From the NCBI RefSeq assembly GCF_025200715.1, contig NZ_CP104143.1:310001-374000 (forward strand): DNA of 64,000 nt, given 5' to 3'. The notes below the pieces were generated by a model. That model was not told where the DNA came from. It ran no database searches and worked only from the letters and a program-made list of their open reading frames with translations. Made by a program: the position numbers and the translations under genes. Positions 9,663 through 21,104 of the stretch are shown one piece after another (position 1 is the stretch's first letter; each line of letters begins with the position of its first letter). Source of the stretch: Rhizobium sullae (GTDB lineage: Bacteria > Pseudomonadota > Alphaproteobacteria > Rhizobiales > Rhizobiaceae).

Positions 9663-12194
9663 ATGTTTATTGACAAGATTCTTTCGCGCTTCAAGATCAA
9701 GACCAAGGTCCTGATCTTCGTCCTGCCTTTCGTGGTCGCCATTTCCGCCGTTGGCCTGACAGGTCTCTATGCTTCCGGCCTGCTGCAGGGCCGCATGGAG
9801 ATTTCGAACAGCGTTCTCCAATCGCTGAGCGGCTTCAAGGATCTCTATGGTTCGATGGGCGATTTCCTGCAGGTTACCAACCAGGAAGCGCGCGACAAGC
9901 TCTACGCCGACATCAAGACGCAGCAGGATACGCTGAAAGCCACCCTGGACCAGATCGGCGACAAGGACGGCCGCGAAAACCTGCAGGCCGCGTCAAACGG
10001 CACGGCCGGGATTGCGGATACCGTCGGCAAGCTATGGTCTCTTCATGAACAGGAGCTGGCGCTCCGCAAGTCGATCGACGACGCACAGAAGACGCTGATA
10101 AGCAGCCGGTTCAACGTCAATTACGACGCACAGCAGCTCCAGGAAAATATCCGCAACGATGAAGGCAATGCCACCGCGACGCTCCGCGCCGCAGACCGGC
10201 TGTTGAAGGGTGGCGATACGCTTGCCTCCGTCATGGCAGCCTTCAACAAGGCGCAGGCGCCCGCCGACAAGCTGAAAGTCGTCACCGACGCGATCCCGCA
10301 GATCGCCAAAGCTCAGCGCCTCATCGAAATCTCCGTGCCGCAGAACCAGAAGAGCATGACGCAGTCGATCGCCCAGACGATCAGCGACCTCAAGACGCAG
10401 GCCGCGGCACCTGATGCAGCGACCGACGAAGCGATAGCCAACCTTGGCCGCCTCGTTTCTCGCTTCCGCCAGATGTCGACCTATACGCAGCTGACGGCGA
10501 CGCAGATGATGCGGGAAGCGACGACGACGTTCGTCGAACTCGACGGCCGCATTGCTCAGACGAACTCCGTTCTAGAGGATACTCGCCGCCTCGAGACCTC
10601 CATCTATTCGCTGCAGCTGGTGCTCGGCGACTTCACCGCCAAGCCGAACCCGGACAACCGCGTTCGCCTGCATCAGGAAATCACGACGCTTGGCACCAAC
10701 CTCAACACATTGCTGGCAAGCGCCAAGGGCATGGACTTCGCGGAAGACATCGTTGCCGTCATGTCGCCCGCACTTGCTTCCATGGACAGCGACGGCGAAA
10801 AGCTGGTCGCGACGATCGCCCAGCGTACTACCGACTATGCAGCCGCCCGTCAGCAGCTCGACAGCGTCTGGGGCCAACTCACCACCTTCGCCGAGCTGCA
10901 GAAGCAGTCGGCCGGAACTGAGCGCACGCAGGCAAACAGCATCTCCGTTCTGACGACCGGCCTCGGCATCCTCGTTTCGATCATCGGCGGCTTCGCCCTC
11001 GTGCTGACGCTGCAGCGTCCGATTGGCCAGATCACGGCCGCCATGCGCCGCATCGCCGACGGTTCGTTGGATACCAGCATTTCCGGCGAAAAACGGTCCG
11101 ATGAGATTGGCGACATGGCCCGCGCCCTCGGCATTTTCAAGGAAAATGCGATCTCGAAGATCCGCATCGAGGAAGAGAGCGAAGAAGAGCGCGCGGCTGC
11201 CGAACAGGAACGCCAGCGCAACGACGCCGAAAAGCGCGAGATGGATCGCCAGATCGAGTTCGCCGTCAACGAGCTTGCGGCCGGCCTTGAGCGGATGGCG
11301 CAGGGCGACATCTCCACCACGATCGAAACGCCTTTCATCGGCCGCCTCGAGCAGCTGCGTCAGGACTTCAACGGTTCGATGCTGCGTCTCCAGGCAACGA
11401 TGAGCCAGATCCGCGACAATGTTGAAATGATTCAGGGCAACGGCAATCAGATGGCGCAGTCCGCCGAGGACCTTGCGAAACGGACGGAGCATCAGGCCGC
11501 CTCTCTCGAGGAAACGGCTGCGGCCGTCGATCAGATCACCGTCACTGTCCGTTCGTCGGCAGAGCGTGCCAAGGATGCCGACCAGATCGTTCGCCAGGCC
11601 AAGCGCAGCGCCGACGACTCGGCAACGGTCGTCAGCAATGCCATCGATGCGATGACCCGCATCGAGGACGCGTCCCGCAAGATCGAGCAGATCATCGGCG
11701 TCATCGACGAGATCGCCTTCCAGACCAACCTCCTGGCGCTGAATGCCGGCATCGAAGCCGCACGTGCCGGCGACGCAGGCAAGGGCTTCGCGGTCGTTGC
11801 CATGGAAGTCCGTGAACTGGCGCAGCGCTCCGCCGCTGCTGCAAAGGAAATCAAGGGCCTGATCAATAAGTCGACGACGGAGGTCAGCTCAGGCTCGCAG
11901 TTCGTTCAGGAGACCGGCACGGTGCTTGCCAAGATCAGCGCCCAGATCGTGACGATCAGCCAGCATGTCGAGATGATCGCCCGCGCAAGCCATGACCAGT
12001 CGAGCGGGCTGCAGGAAGTCAACTCGACCGTCAATCAGATGGACCAGATGACCCAGCAGAATGCCGCGATGGTCGAAGAGACGACCGCCGCAAGCCGCGA
12101 GCTTGCCGGTCAGGCGGATGCGCTCCTCGGTCTCGTCCAGCAGTTCAAGATCGACGGCGAAAGTTCCGAGGCGGCGATCTACCGCGCGGCATAA
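9663..12194 (+). CDS. Methyl-accepting chemotaxis protein (large periplasmic domain)
   Basis: An 843-residue transmembrane receptor. One membrane helix lies near residues 14-36 and another near 430-455, enclosing about 390 periplasmic residues rich in predicted helix with no recognisable Cache signature. HAMP follows ([19 protein letters not shown]), then a charged coiled coil and the MA signalling domain, whose tip is near residue 690 ([20 protein letters not shown]). It should signal through CheW/CheA. The C-terminus lacks an NWETF-type CheR/CheB tether. It is followed 213 bases later by a second receptor with a very similar signalling half. Confidence 0.92.
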   Translation: MFIDKILSRFKIKTKVLIFVLPFVVAISAVGLTGLYASGLLQGRMEISNSVLQSLSGFKDLYGSMGDFLQVTNQEARDKLYADIKTQQDTLKATLDQIGDKDGRENLQAASNGTAGIADTVGKLWSLHEQELALRKSIDDAQKTLISSRFNVNYDAQQLQENIRNDEGNATATLRAADRLLKGGDTLASVMAAFNKAQAPADKLKVVTDAIPQIAKAQRLIEISVPQNQKSMTQSIAQTISDLKTQAAAPDAATDEAIANLGRLVSRFRQMSTYTQLTATQMMREATTTFVELDGRIAQTNSVLEDTRRLETSIYSLQLVLGDFTAKPNPDNRVRLHQEITTLGTNLNTLLASAKGMDFAEDIVAVMSPALASMDSDGEKLVATIAQRTTDYAAARQQLDSVWGQLTTFAELQKQSAGTERTQANSISVLTTGLGILVSIIGGFALVLTLQRPIGQITAAMRRIADGSLDTSISGEKRSDEIGDMARALGIFKENAISKIRIEEESEEERAAAEQERQRNDAEKREMDRQIEFAVNELAAGLERMAQGDISTTIETPFIGRLEQLRQDFNGSMLRLQATMSQIRDNVEMIQGNGNQMAQSAEDLAKRTEHQAASLEETAAAVDQITVTVRSSAERAKDADQIVRQAKRSADDSATVVSNAIDAMTRIEDASRKIEQIIGVIDEIAFQTNLLALNAGIEAARAGDAGKGFAVVAMEVRELAQRSAAAAKEIKGLINKSTTEVSSGSQFVQETGTVLAKISAQIVTISQHVEMIARASHDQSSGLQEVNSTVNQMDQMTQQNAAMVEETTAASRELAGQADALLGLVQQFKIDGESSEAAIYRAA

Positions 12195-12407
12195 TCGGCA
12201 TCATCTTGCAATTCGCGAGTCGGCTCCGGCTTCCGGGGCCGCTTTCCTATGGTTGCAATTTGCTGTGCCGGTCTACGCATTCCAGAACCTCGCCAGTTGT
12301 TACCCAGCAGGCGAAAGGGGACGCTTCCTTTGAAGAAGCCGGAAACCGAGGAATTCCTTAACGCTTTTAGCCTATTCTTACTATAGTTGTATTTACCGGA
12401 GGCCTTC

Positions 12408-14252
12408 ATGCCGCGTTTCTTTTCGACGTCCATCGTGCGTCAGGTTGTTGCGATCACGCTCGCTCTGCTCGTCGTCAGCACCGCCGCGATCGTCGCTGTC
12501 ACCTATCACAATCTCAGCCGCGACGTGATGGAAAGCGCCGTTTCGGACGCAAAAGGCGCAAGCCGCACCATGGCGGTGCTTTATGGTGCCGCGGATGCGA
12601 ATGCGGCTGTCGGTGTCACGGGTGACGAACTTCTCTCCGTGACGGAAGATGGCATTCTCGAACTCAAGGATCACGCTCTCGTCGATCGCACGGCCCAATC
12701 AATTGCCGGCGTTGCAACAGTCTTTCAGAAGCAGGGCAACGACTATGTCCGCGTTTCGACCAATGTGAAGAAGGAAGACGGCAGCCGTGCCGTTGGCACC
12801 AAGCTTGCCGCCGATCATCCGGCGCAGCCGGTTCTCGCAAACGGCAAGGCCTACTACGGTCCCGCGCAGCTCTTCGGCAAGAACTTCATGACCGGTTACT
12901 TCCCGGTCAAGAGTGCGGCCGGCGCCAATGTCGGCATCCTCTTCATCGGCATTCCGATGGAGGTCTATTTCGCCCGCATCAATCATCTGCAGACTATGGT
13001 TCTCGGCGCCGGCGCTGCCGTCATGCTGTTTGTCGGCATGCTTGCCTTCTTCGCGATCCGCGCGTCCGTGAGGCCGCTGCTTGCGCTGACGGAAACGGTC
13101 CACTCGATTTCCGCCGGTAAACTCGACAGCACGATCCCCTGTCTTGAGAAGAACAACGAATTCGGCGAGATCGGCCGCGCCCTAGTTGCCTTCCGCGACA
13201 GCGCCCGCGCCCGGCAGGATCTCGAGACGCAGGCTACGGAACAGCGCGCGCTGAGCGAAGCCGAGCGTGCCCGCAACGATGCCGATAAGCGTTCGCTCGA
13301 TGGTCAGATCGACTTCGCCGTGAACCAGCTTGCAGCTGGCCTCGGGCGCCTCGCCCAGGGCGATGTCTCAGAGACGATCGAGACGCCGTTCGTTGGCCGG
13401 CTGGAGCAGCTTCGGGTCGACTTCAACACATCGCTTGTCCGCCTGCAGGATACCCTCGTGAAGATCCGCGAGAACGCCAATGCCATCCAGCGCAACAGCG
13501 GAGAAATGCTGACTTCTGCCGGCGAGCTTTCGAAGCGCACGGAAGCGCAGGCGGCAAACCTGGAAGAAACGGCGGCTGCCGTCGAAGAGATCACCGTGAC
13601 CGTTCGCTCGTCCGCTGAGCGCGCTCGCGAAGCCAACAACGCCGTCACCGCCACGAAAAAGACTGCCGACAGCTCCGGAGTGGTCGTCAGCGACGCTGTC
13701 GCCGCAATGGGCCGCATTGAGCAGGCGTCGCGGCAGATCGAGCAGATCATCGAAGTCATCGATGACATCGCCTTCCAGACGAACCTCCTGGCCCTCAATG
13801 CCGGTATCGAAGCGGCGCGCGCCGGCGAGGCGGGCAAGGGCTTTGCGGTTGTCGCTCAGGAAGTCCGCGAACTGGCGCAGCGCTCGGCCGATGCCGCCCG
13901 CGAGATCAAGGGCCTGATCGAGAAATCCAGCGAGGAGGTCACAGTCGGCTCTGCGCTGGTCCAGAAGACCGGCAGCGTGCTCGCTTCGATCAGCGAGGAG
14001 ATCATTGCGATCAGCAAACACGTCGAAACCATCGCCACCGCGAGCCAGGATCAGTCGGCGGCGCTGCAGGAGGTCAACGGTTCGGTCAATGCCATGGACC
14101 AGATGACCCAGAAGAACGCTTCGATGGTCGAGGAAACCACACAGGCAAGCCGTCAGCTCGCCGACGAGGCCGACACGCTGATGAGGCTGCTGCAGCAGTT
14201 CCGCATCGAAGCGTCGATACAATCTCACGGCCGGGCAAGGCGGGCAGCCTGA
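12408..14252 (+). CDS. Methyl-accepting chemotaxis protein (Cache-type sensor)
   Basis: A 614-residue receptor. The ATG at 12408 has GGAGG six bases upstream; a longer reading from 12387 lacks this. A membrane helix near residues 9-31 precedes a periplasmic domain of about 160 residues containing [18 protein letters not shown] and [10 protein letters not shown], the pattern of a Cache3/Cache2 single-Cache sensor. A second helix is near 200-222, then HAMP and MA (tip near residue 460). The signalling half is highly similar to the preceding receptor, suggesting duplication with sensor replacement. The ligand is unknown. Confidence 0.92.
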   Translation: MPRFFSTSIVRQVVAITLALLVVSTAAIVAVTYHNLSRDVMESAVSDAKGASRTMAVLYGAADANAAVGVTGDELLSVTEDGILELKDHALVDRTAQSIAGVATVFQKQGNDYVRVSTNVKKEDGSRAVGTKLAADHPAQPVLANGKAYYGPAQLFGKNFMTGYFPVKSAAGANVGILFIGIPMEVYFARINHLQTMVLGAGAAVMLFVGMLAFFAIRASVRPLLALTETVHSISAGKLDSTIPCLEKNNEFGEIGRALVAFRDSARARQDLETQATEQRALSEAERARNDADKRSLDGQIDFAVNQLAAGLGRLAQGDVSETIETPFVGRLEQLRVDFNTSLVRLQDTLVKIRENANAIQRNSGEMLTSAGELSKRTEAQAANLEETAAAVEEITVTVRSSAERAREANNAVTATKKTADSSGVVVSDAVAAMGRIEQASRQIEQIIEVIDDIAFQTNLLALNAGIEAARAGEAGKGFAVVAQEVRELAQRSADAAREIKGLIEKSSEEVTVGSALVQKTGSVLASISEEIIAISKHVETIATASQDQSAALQEVNGSVNAMDQMTQKNASMVEETTQASRQLADEADTLMRLLQQFRIEASIQSHGRARRAA

Positions 14253-14467
14253 TGGGGCCTGCAGCTTGATGGTATGGAGGATCGCGCCGGTAACGCGCGG
14301 TCCTTTTGCTTTTTTGCGCCGATGCTGTTGAGCCACCTGCCAAAGCTAACGATAGGCGAGCTTCCAAAATCCCTGTAGAATTCGTCCTCAGTCCTGGCAC
14401 GTTTTTGGATGGGCTGGCAGCTCTGCGAAAGGCCGAGGAAACTGGCAATCATGATCTGATCGATCAT
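14225..14467 (-). CDS. Small hypothetical protein divergent from a LysR gene
   Basis: An 80-residue reading frame starting at the ATG at 14467, preceded by GGAGGAC seven bases upstream, a better start than the ATGs at 14482 and 14506. It begins [17 protein letters not shown], is basic towards the C-terminus, and ends 28 bases inside the antisense of the chemotaxis gene. The divergent placement 88 bases from a LysR gene fits a regulated target. No family is recognised and it may not be expressed. Confidence 0.35.
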   Translation of the reverse strand: MIDQIMIASFLGLSQSCQPIQKRARTEDEFYRDFGSSPIVSFGRWLNSIGAKKQKDRALPARSSIPSSCRPHQAARLARP

Positions 14468-14555
14468 TGTGATGTCCTCCATTAAAAGACATCCTTTCAA
14501 ATACACATCAAAAATCGCTTCATAAACATCGAAGATCCGGCTATGTTTTTCATCA

Positions 14556-15425
14556 ATGAAAAACGCCGCATGGGACTCCTATCAGCTTTTTTTGCAGGTC
14601 GCGCGCCTCGGCGGGCTGACCGGCGCGAGCGCGGCGACCGGCTTGAGCCCAGCCACGATTGGACGGCGCATGCTTGAGCTGGAACAGGAAACGGGGCGGA
14701 TGCTTTTCGCCCGCAGCCAGACCGGCTACCGCCTGACGGCCGATGGCCAGATCCTCCTCGACCACCTTCAGGAGATGGAAGCCGCTGCCCGGAAGGTGGA
14801 TGCCTGGCGCCAGGCAGGCGAAGGAGGCGTAACGGTAAAGATCGCAGCCGGAACCTGGGTTGCCTGGATGCTGACCGAAAACTTCTCCGCGATCCGCATG
14901 CCTGCCGACGGTTTCAACATCGCGCTGACGATCGGCGAGGCACGCGCCAATCTCGCCTACCGCGAGAGCGATATCGGCATTCGCGCCTTCGAGCCGGACG
15001 AATCCAATCTCGCTGCTCGGCTTTTGGGGGAAGTCGCCTATGCCGTCTATGTCCGGCGCAATGCCGGCGAGGTCGAAAACCGCTGGATTGCGGTCGCCGA
15101 GGATGATGCCATTTCCGCCTATCTCCGCTGGCCGCACCGCCAGGCGTCGGAGCCCATCGTTGCGACGGTCAACAGGCCGCGTTCGCTGCCGGACCTCGTC
15201 CGGGCCGGTGCGGGAAAGGCGGTGCTCCCCTGCTTCGTGGGTGATCTCGATCCGGAGCTGCAGCGGCTCGGCGGCGAACTGACGGAGTTGCGCCACCGGC
15301 AATGGATCGTGTTGAACAACGAGGATCGCCACCGCCCGGAAATCCGCACCGTCGCCGACCGTATGACAAAGCTGCTGAAAAGCTATGCTGATCTGTTCGC
15401 CGGAAAGCGCGCCAGCCGCAGCTGA
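14556..15425 (+). CDS. LysR-family transcriptional regulator
   Basis: A 289-residue regulator with a winged helix-turn-helix at residues 5-65 (FLQVARLGGLTGASAATGLS, then GRRMLELEQETGRMLFAR) and a shortened effector domain. It is similar to the LysR subgroup whose substrate domain tests single residues with IGIRAFEP-type strands. It faces a small divergent gene and is convergent with a LuxR gene only two bases away. The effector is unknown. Confidence 0.85.
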   Translation: MKNAAWDSYQLFLQVARLGGLTGASAATGLSPATIGRRMLELEQETGRMLFARSQTGYRLTADGQILLDHLQEMEAAARKVDAWRQAGEGGVTVKIAAGTWVAWMLTENFSAIRMPADGFNIALTIGEARANLAYRESDIGIRAFEPDESNLAARLLGEVAYAVYVRRNAGEVENRWIAVAEDDAISAYLRWPHRQASEPIVATVNRPRSLPDLVRAGAGKAVLPCFVGDLDPELQRLGGELTELRHRQWIVLNNEDRHRPEIRTVADRMTKLLKSYADLFAGKRASRS

Positions 15426-15427
15426 TT

Positions 15428-16531
15428 CTACGGCATCAGACGTCTCACGAGCGCGACCTGGCTGTTCACGCCGAGCTTGGAATAGATGTTCTTCAGATGC
15501 GTCCGGGCCGTCTCGTAGCTGATGCCATGCAGCCTGGCCGCCTCGCGCGGCGAAAGGCCTGCCGCGATGGAGGAGGCGATCCGCAGCTCGGCTGCGGTCA
15601 GTTGCTCCTTTGCGGACAAACGGTCGTTCAGTTCAGGGCATGCCACGGGCATGCGCTCGATGATGAGTGCCGCCGTCGGCCCCTGCAGGAACTCGGTCAT
15701 CAAATCGGACGTAAGGCGCACGAGCGTGCATTTGAACGACGCGCAGGAAGACCTGAATCTCGCGATGAACGGTTCTGCCGCGGCGGGAGCGCGGTAGCGT
15801 GAAGCGGAGGTAAGACGCTCGAGGAAATCCCGGTCGCTGCAGACGAGATGTCCTGTTGGCGTGACACTGATCCCGGCATCTTCGGCGAACATCTGTTCCG
15901 CGGCAAGGTTCATCGACCGGATCTGGCAGCCTTCGCCGATATAGACGAGGCCGACACCGATGGCGTCGAACAGCGAACGGCCCGTCTCATTGCTCGCTTT
16001 TTCCCTGCGCATGAAATCGAAGGCTCGTTGCAAATGCGGTGCGAGTTGTGTCAGGAGATCCGCGTTGAGGCGATTGAAGCCGGTGTCGGTGCTCGATGTC
16101 AGAGTCGAGAGATTGAAGGACCTGCTGTTCTCGCGCAGAATCGTCACGCCGACGCTGCTCCGGCAACCGATGCTGCGCAGATACTCGTTGTAGAATTCCG
16201 TCTTGACGAGTTCGGCATGCGGCAGCATCTGGTCCGCGATGACGCCGAGGCCGACCGGCCGGACGGCTGCCTTCGGCATCCACGGGTTTACGGTGCAATA
16301 ATACCGGTTGTAGTCGTCCAGACTGGAGCCGTCCAAACCTGAGCATAGCGAAAAGGCACCGGCACCCGCGACGCTGTCGTGATAAAAGAGCGTCGTCTTC
16401 GCATCGGGCATCCTCGTGTTGAGGGTGTCGAGGAAGTCCTGCCAGTCCGTTTCGCCAAACAATGCGCCGTAGACCAGGTCAGTGAGAGATTCGAGATTGG
16501 CATGCGTCGTGGCGGGCATCAGACATCTCAT
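15428..16531 (-). CDS. LuxR-family transcriptional regulator
   Basis: A 367-residue protein with a C-terminal LuxR/GerE helix-turn-helix: LTAAELRIASSIAAGLSPRE and YETARTHLKNIYSKLGV at about 310-355. The N-terminal 290 residues resemble PAS-like sensor halves and contain no receiver aspartate pattern or clear autoinducer-binding triad, so it is probably an orphan regulator. The start is uncertain: ATG at 16531 or at 16519, neither with a strong Shine-Dalgarno. Confidence 0.82.
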   Translation of the reverse strand: MRCLMPATTHANLESLTDLVYGALFGETDWQDFLDTLNTRMPDAKTTLFYHDSVAGAGAFSLCSGLDGSSLDDYNRYYCTVNPWMPKAAVRPVGLGVIADQMLPHAELVKTEFYNEYLRSIGCRSSVGVTILRENSRSFNLSTLTSSTDTGFNRLNADLLTQLAPHLQRAFDFMRREKASNETGRSLFDAIGVGLVYIGEGCQIRSMNLAAEQMFAEDAGISVTPTGHLVCSDRDFLERLTSASRYRAPAAAEPFIARFRSSCASFKCTLVRLTSDLMTEFLQGPTAALIIERMPVACPELNDRLSAKEQLTAAELRIASSIAAGLSPREAARLHGISYETARTHLKNIYSKLGVNSQVALVRRLMP

Positions 16532-16625
16532 ATGAGCGGATGCTTATTATGCCCGCCTTTCATGACAGTGACAAATACGTCGAATAACGCAGATGGCGGC
16601 GCCGCGGCACCGCCATCTTTGATCC

Positions 16626-16862
16626 CTACATCCTGTTGGCGACGATGACAGGGATCAGGAGATCGCCCCAATTGCCGTCTCCGCCATGGTGGCGGGCGGA
16701 GCGCACGAGCTCGACCGAGACCCCGGCCTCGACGGCCTTCATGACGGACTGGTTCAGCCTGTGCAGATCGTTTGCGAGCATGCGGATCATCGTCTGCTGA
16801 TCGGCGCTCATGCTGGAGGATTGTTCTTCCGCTCTTTCGCGGACACGTGCGATGGAAGCCAT
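16626..16862 (-). CDS. Small conserved-looking protein downstream of aceA
   Basis: A 78-residue helical protein. The ATG at 16862 follows AAAGGAGAAAAGGCC, far better than the longer in-frame start at 16913. It begins MASIARVRERAEEQ and contains a heptad-like segment (MIRMLANDLHRLNQSVMKAV). It starts 22 bases after the aceA stop on the same strand, so it is probably co-transcribed with isocitrate lyase. No family is recognised. Confidence 0.6.
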   Translation of the reverse strand: MASIARVRERAEEQSSSMSADQQTMIRMLANDLHRLNQSVMKAVEAGVSVELVRSARHHGGDGNWGDLLIPVIVANRM

Positions 16863-16884
16863 GGCCTTTTCTCCTTTGGTGTGG

Positions 16885-18174
<1,290 letters not shown>

Positions 18175-18221
18175 GATTTCCTCCTTCTCGATGAATGTGC
18201 CTCATTCGGCTGTGTGACATA

Positions 18222-18335
18222 ATTTACAAAAATCCTCGAAGCCGCCAGAGAAAGCTTGATTTTTGGGAGGAAATTGAGGTTAGGTTGCGGGAGCATTTAC
18301 AAGGTAAGTTTGTAAATATGTAAATGCTTGTAAAT
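18222..18335. promoter_or_regulatory. Array of ATTTACAA / TTGTAAAT sites between aceA and scfR
   Basis: Half-sites are ATTTACAA at 18222-18229 and 18295-18302, TTGTAAAT at 18310-18317 and 18328-18335, and a near copy ATGTAAAT at 18318-18325. The pair at 18295-18317 is a perfect 8-bp inverted repeat with a 7-base spacer. PccR of Rhodobacter, an ScfR protein, is reported to bind TTTGCAAA repeats, so these are the probable operator of the adjacent ScfR regulator, controlling itself and aceA. Confidence 0.65.
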
Positions 18336-18359
18336 TCATGTCGATCTAGGAGGTGTCGA

Positions 18360-19772
18360 ATGGTCGAGCGGAAGATATTCGCCGGTCCGAAAGTTCGCCG
18401 CATTCGCAACGGCTTGGCGATCACCCAGACGGCGATGGCCGAGGGATTGGGAATTTCGCCATCCTACCTCAACCTGATCGAGCGCAATCAGCGGCCATTG
18501 ACGGTGCAACTCCTCTTGAAGCTCGCGTCGGTCTACAAGGTCGACCTGGAGGAACTGCAGAGCGAGCCCGGAAACAATCTCGCCCAGCTGCGTGAAGTCT
18601 TTGCCGATCCGTTGCTTTCGGGCGAACTACCCGGAGACCAGGAACTCATCGAAGTCGCCGAAGCCGCACCCAATGCTGCAAGCGGCGTCGTGAAGCTCTA
18701 TCGTGCCTATCGCGAGCAGGCTGCGCGACTCTCCGACTTGACAGTCCTGATGGCTGGCGACGGACAGGCTCCGGCCGCCGGCGCGCGGCTGCCGGCAGAT
18801 GAAGTGCGCGACGTGCTGGAGCGCCGTTCTGCCTATTTTGGCGCGCTTGAAGAGGCCGCTGAGGCTTTCTTCGTCGCTCTGCCGGCGGGTGAGCGCGCGC
18901 AGGTCCTTAAGGGCTGGTTGCAGAAGGAGCACGGCATCAGCGTCCGCATCCTGCCGGTGCATGTGATGCCCGATCTGCGCCGCCGCTTCGACCGGCATTC
19001 GATGCGGCTTTTCATTTCGGAGCGCCTTGCGGCGTCCGATCAGATCCAGGAAGTCGCCGTCGAGGTCGCGATGCTCGCGCTTCGCGAAGCCATTATGCGA
19101 GAGCTGGAAACACTCAACCTCTCGACGCAGGAGGCGAGGCGCATTGCCCGCTTCGAGCTCGCGCGTTACGCAGCCCTTGCGCTGATGATGCCTTATGACG
19201 CGTTTCTCTCCGCAGCAAAGACATCGCGTTACGACATCGATATTCTCTGCGCTCGCTTCGGCTGTTCGTTCGGCCAGGCTGCGACACGGTTGACGATGCT
19301 GCAGCGACCGGCGAACGCCAGCGTTCCGTTCTTTATCATGGAGATCGATACCGCGGGCCATCGGCTGCGGCGGGGCGGAGCGGCAGGTTTTCCGCATGCC
19401 CGCTTCGGCGGCGGCTGTCCGAAGCTCAACATCCATCCTGCCTTTCTCCAGCCGGGCCAGGTTCTGGCCGAGGCTGCCGAGATGCCGGATGGCTCCGCTT
19501 ATCTTACCATAGCGCGGACGCTCGAAGGGCCGCATGCGCCCTTTGGCGAACGGGTCCGGCGTACTGCAGTTCTGCTCGGCTGCGACATCGCGTTCAAAGA
19601 CAGCACGACATATGGCCAGGCCCTTTCTGAGACCCCGCATCCGGTGGCAATCGGGCCGGCCTGCCGCCTCTGCGAAAGGAAGGGCTGTCTTGCGCGTGCC
19701 GAGCCGCCTGTCACTCGCCCGCTTGGCTTAGATGAGATGGTGGCGGGGCTCGGTGCCTTCGATTTTCAGTGA
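18360..19772 (+). CDS. Short-chain fatty acyl-CoA regulator (ScfR/RamB/PccR family)
   Basis: A 470-residue protein with an N-terminal XRE helix-turn-helix (residues 10-65, ITQTAMAEGLGISPSYLNLI), a middle IrrE-like DUF955 region without its zinc protease motif, and the C-terminal ScfR domain with GGCPKLN and a cysteine cluster CRLCERKGC near residue 445. The ATG at 18360 is chosen because GGAGGTG sits four bases before it. Family members (RamB, PccR, MccR) respond to acyl-CoA and control acetate or propionate assimilation. The divergent isocitrate lyase is the obvious target. Confidence 0.85.
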   Translation: MVERKIFAGPKVRRIRNGLAITQTAMAEGLGISPSYLNLIERNQRPLTVQLLLKLASVYKVDLEELQSEPGNNLAQLREVFADPLLSGELPGDQELIEVAEAAPNAASGVVKLYRAYREQAARLSDLTVLMAGDGQAPAAGARLPADEVRDVLERRSAYFGALEEAAEAFFVALPAGERAQVLKGWLQKEHGISVRILPVHVMPDLRRRFDRHSMRLFISERLAASDQIQEVAVEVAMLALREAIMRELETLNLSTQEARRIARFELARYAALALMMPYDAFLSAAKTSRYDIDILCARFGCSFGQAATRLTMLQRPANASVPFFIMEIDTAGHRLRRGGAAGFPHARFGGGCPKLNIHPAFLQPGQVLAEAAEMPDGSAYLTIARTLEGPHAPFGERVRRTAVLLGCDIAFKDSTTYGQALSETPHPVAIGPACRLCERKGCLARAEPPVTRPLGLDEMVAGLGAFDFQ

Positions 19773-19911
19773 TCGGTGAAATCATTGAGAGTGCAGGATT
19801 TTGCGCTTGTCGCCTCACAGAATCCTTTCTACTCTAATCCAAAATCCAGAGGGAAAAGGTGTCCGGGGTGATGCCTGCAATTGCCAATAATAAGAACGGA
19901 CAGGAGATAAT

Positions 19912-21009
19912 ATGAGGTCAAGAATCGCAAGACTTGCGGCCACGGCCGTCGTTGCCGTTTTCGCTGCGGCGCCGGGCTTCGCGCAGGAGCGCGTCGTCAA
20001 CGTCTATAACTGGTCGGACTATATCGACAGTTCCATCCTCGAGGATTTCACCAAGCAAACCGGCATCAAGGTTGTCTACGACACCTTCGATTCCAACGAG
20101 ACGCTCGAGACGAAGCTTCTTGCGGGGGGCAGCGGCTATGACGTCGTCGTGCCGACCGCAGACTTCCTGCAGCGCCAGATCCAGGCCGGTGTTTTCCAGA
20201 AGCTCGACAAGTCGAAGCTGCCGAACATTTCCAACATGTGGGATGTGATCCAGCAGCGCACGGCGCAGTATGATCCGGGCAACGAGTACGCCATCGACTA
20301 CATGTGGGGCACGAACGGCATCGGCTACAACGTCAAAAAGGTTGCCGAAATTCTCGGGCCTGACGCCACGCCGGGGCTCGAAGTGATCTTCGATCCGAAG
20401 GTTGCCGAGAAGTTCAAGGATTGCGGCATCTATCTGCTCGATGCGCCGAAGGATGTCCTTTCTGCTGCCTTCCAGTATCTCGGCGTCGATCCGAACACGA
20501 CCAGCGCGGATGACTTCAAGAAAGCTGAGGACTTGATGACCTCCATCCGTCCTTTCGTCCGCAAGTTCCACTCGTCCGAATATATCAATGCGCTCGCCAA
20601 CGGCGACATCTGCATCGCCTTCGGTTATTCCGGCGATATGCTGCAGGCCCGCGACCGCGCTGCCGAAGCCAATAATAATGTCGAGGTCAACTACTCGATC
20701 CCGTCTCAGGGCGCCCAGATGTGGTTCGACATGATGGCGATCCCCGCCGATGCGCCGCATGCTGCCGAAGCGCACGAGTTTCTGAACTACATCATGAAGC
20801 CGGAGGTCATCGCCAAGGCGACCGACTATGTCTTCTACGCCAACGGCAACAAGACTTCCCAGCAGTTCATCAGCAAGGACGTGCTCGAAGATCCGGCGAT
20901 CTATCCGACCGAAGACGTGATGAAGAAGCTCTTCACGGTCTCGCCCTGGGAGCCGAAAACGCAGCGCACCGCGACCCGGCTCTGGACGAAAGTCGTCACC
21001 GGCCAATAA
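19912..21009 (+). CDS. potF: Polyamine ABC transporter, periplasmic binding protein
   Basis: A 365-residue PotF/PotD-type protein with a signal peptide (cleavage near AAPGFAQE) and the family opening VVNVYNWSDYIDSSILEDF. The putrescine-site segment WGTNGIGYN is present. The ATG has CAGGAG upstream. It is first of potFGHI and separated from potG by a hairpin that would raise binding-protein expression relative to the membrane parts. The precise polyamine preference cannot be read directly. Confidence 0.9.
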   Translation: MRSRIARLAATAVVAVFAAAPGFAQERVVNVYNWSDYIDSSILEDFTKQTGIKVVYDTFDSNETLETKLLAGGSGYDVVVPTADFLQRQIQAGVFQKLDKSKLPNISNMWDVIQQRTAQYDPGNEYAIDYMWGTNGIGYNVKKVAEILGPDATPGLEVIFDPKVAEKFKDCGIYLLDAPKDVLSAAFQYLGVDPNTTSADDFKKAEDLMTSIRPFVRKFHSSEYINALANGDICIAFGYSGDMLQARDRAAEANNNVEVNYSIPSQGAQMWFDMMAIPADAPHAAEAHEFLNYIMKPEVIAKATDYVFYANGNKTSQQFISKDVLEDPAIYPTEDVMKKLFTVSPWEPKTQRTATRLWTKVVTGQ

Positions 21010-21018
21010 GGAAATTCA

Positions 21019-21046
21019 GGCCCGGACGGAAACGCCCGGGCCTTTT
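21019..21046 (+). terminator. Intercistronic hairpin potF-potG
   Basis: GGCCCGG, ten bases, CCGGGCC, then TTTT. It probably acts as a partial terminator or mRNA stabiliser giving excess binding protein. Confidence 0.7.
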
Positions 21047-21104
21047 CTTGACGGCTGCCGGCTGTGGGCAGGGCCGGTTCTCAAATCATGTCTCGGGGAA
21101 CCAA

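Noticed and set aside
10572..11492. Open frame opposite the first chemotaxis receptor
   Set aside because: Antisense within the HAMP and coiled-coil coding region; composition mirrors the sense codons.
20721..21104. N-terminal extension of potG through potF
   Set aside because: The frame is open by chance and translates potF DNA out of frame; the ATG at 21105 gives the family N-terminus.
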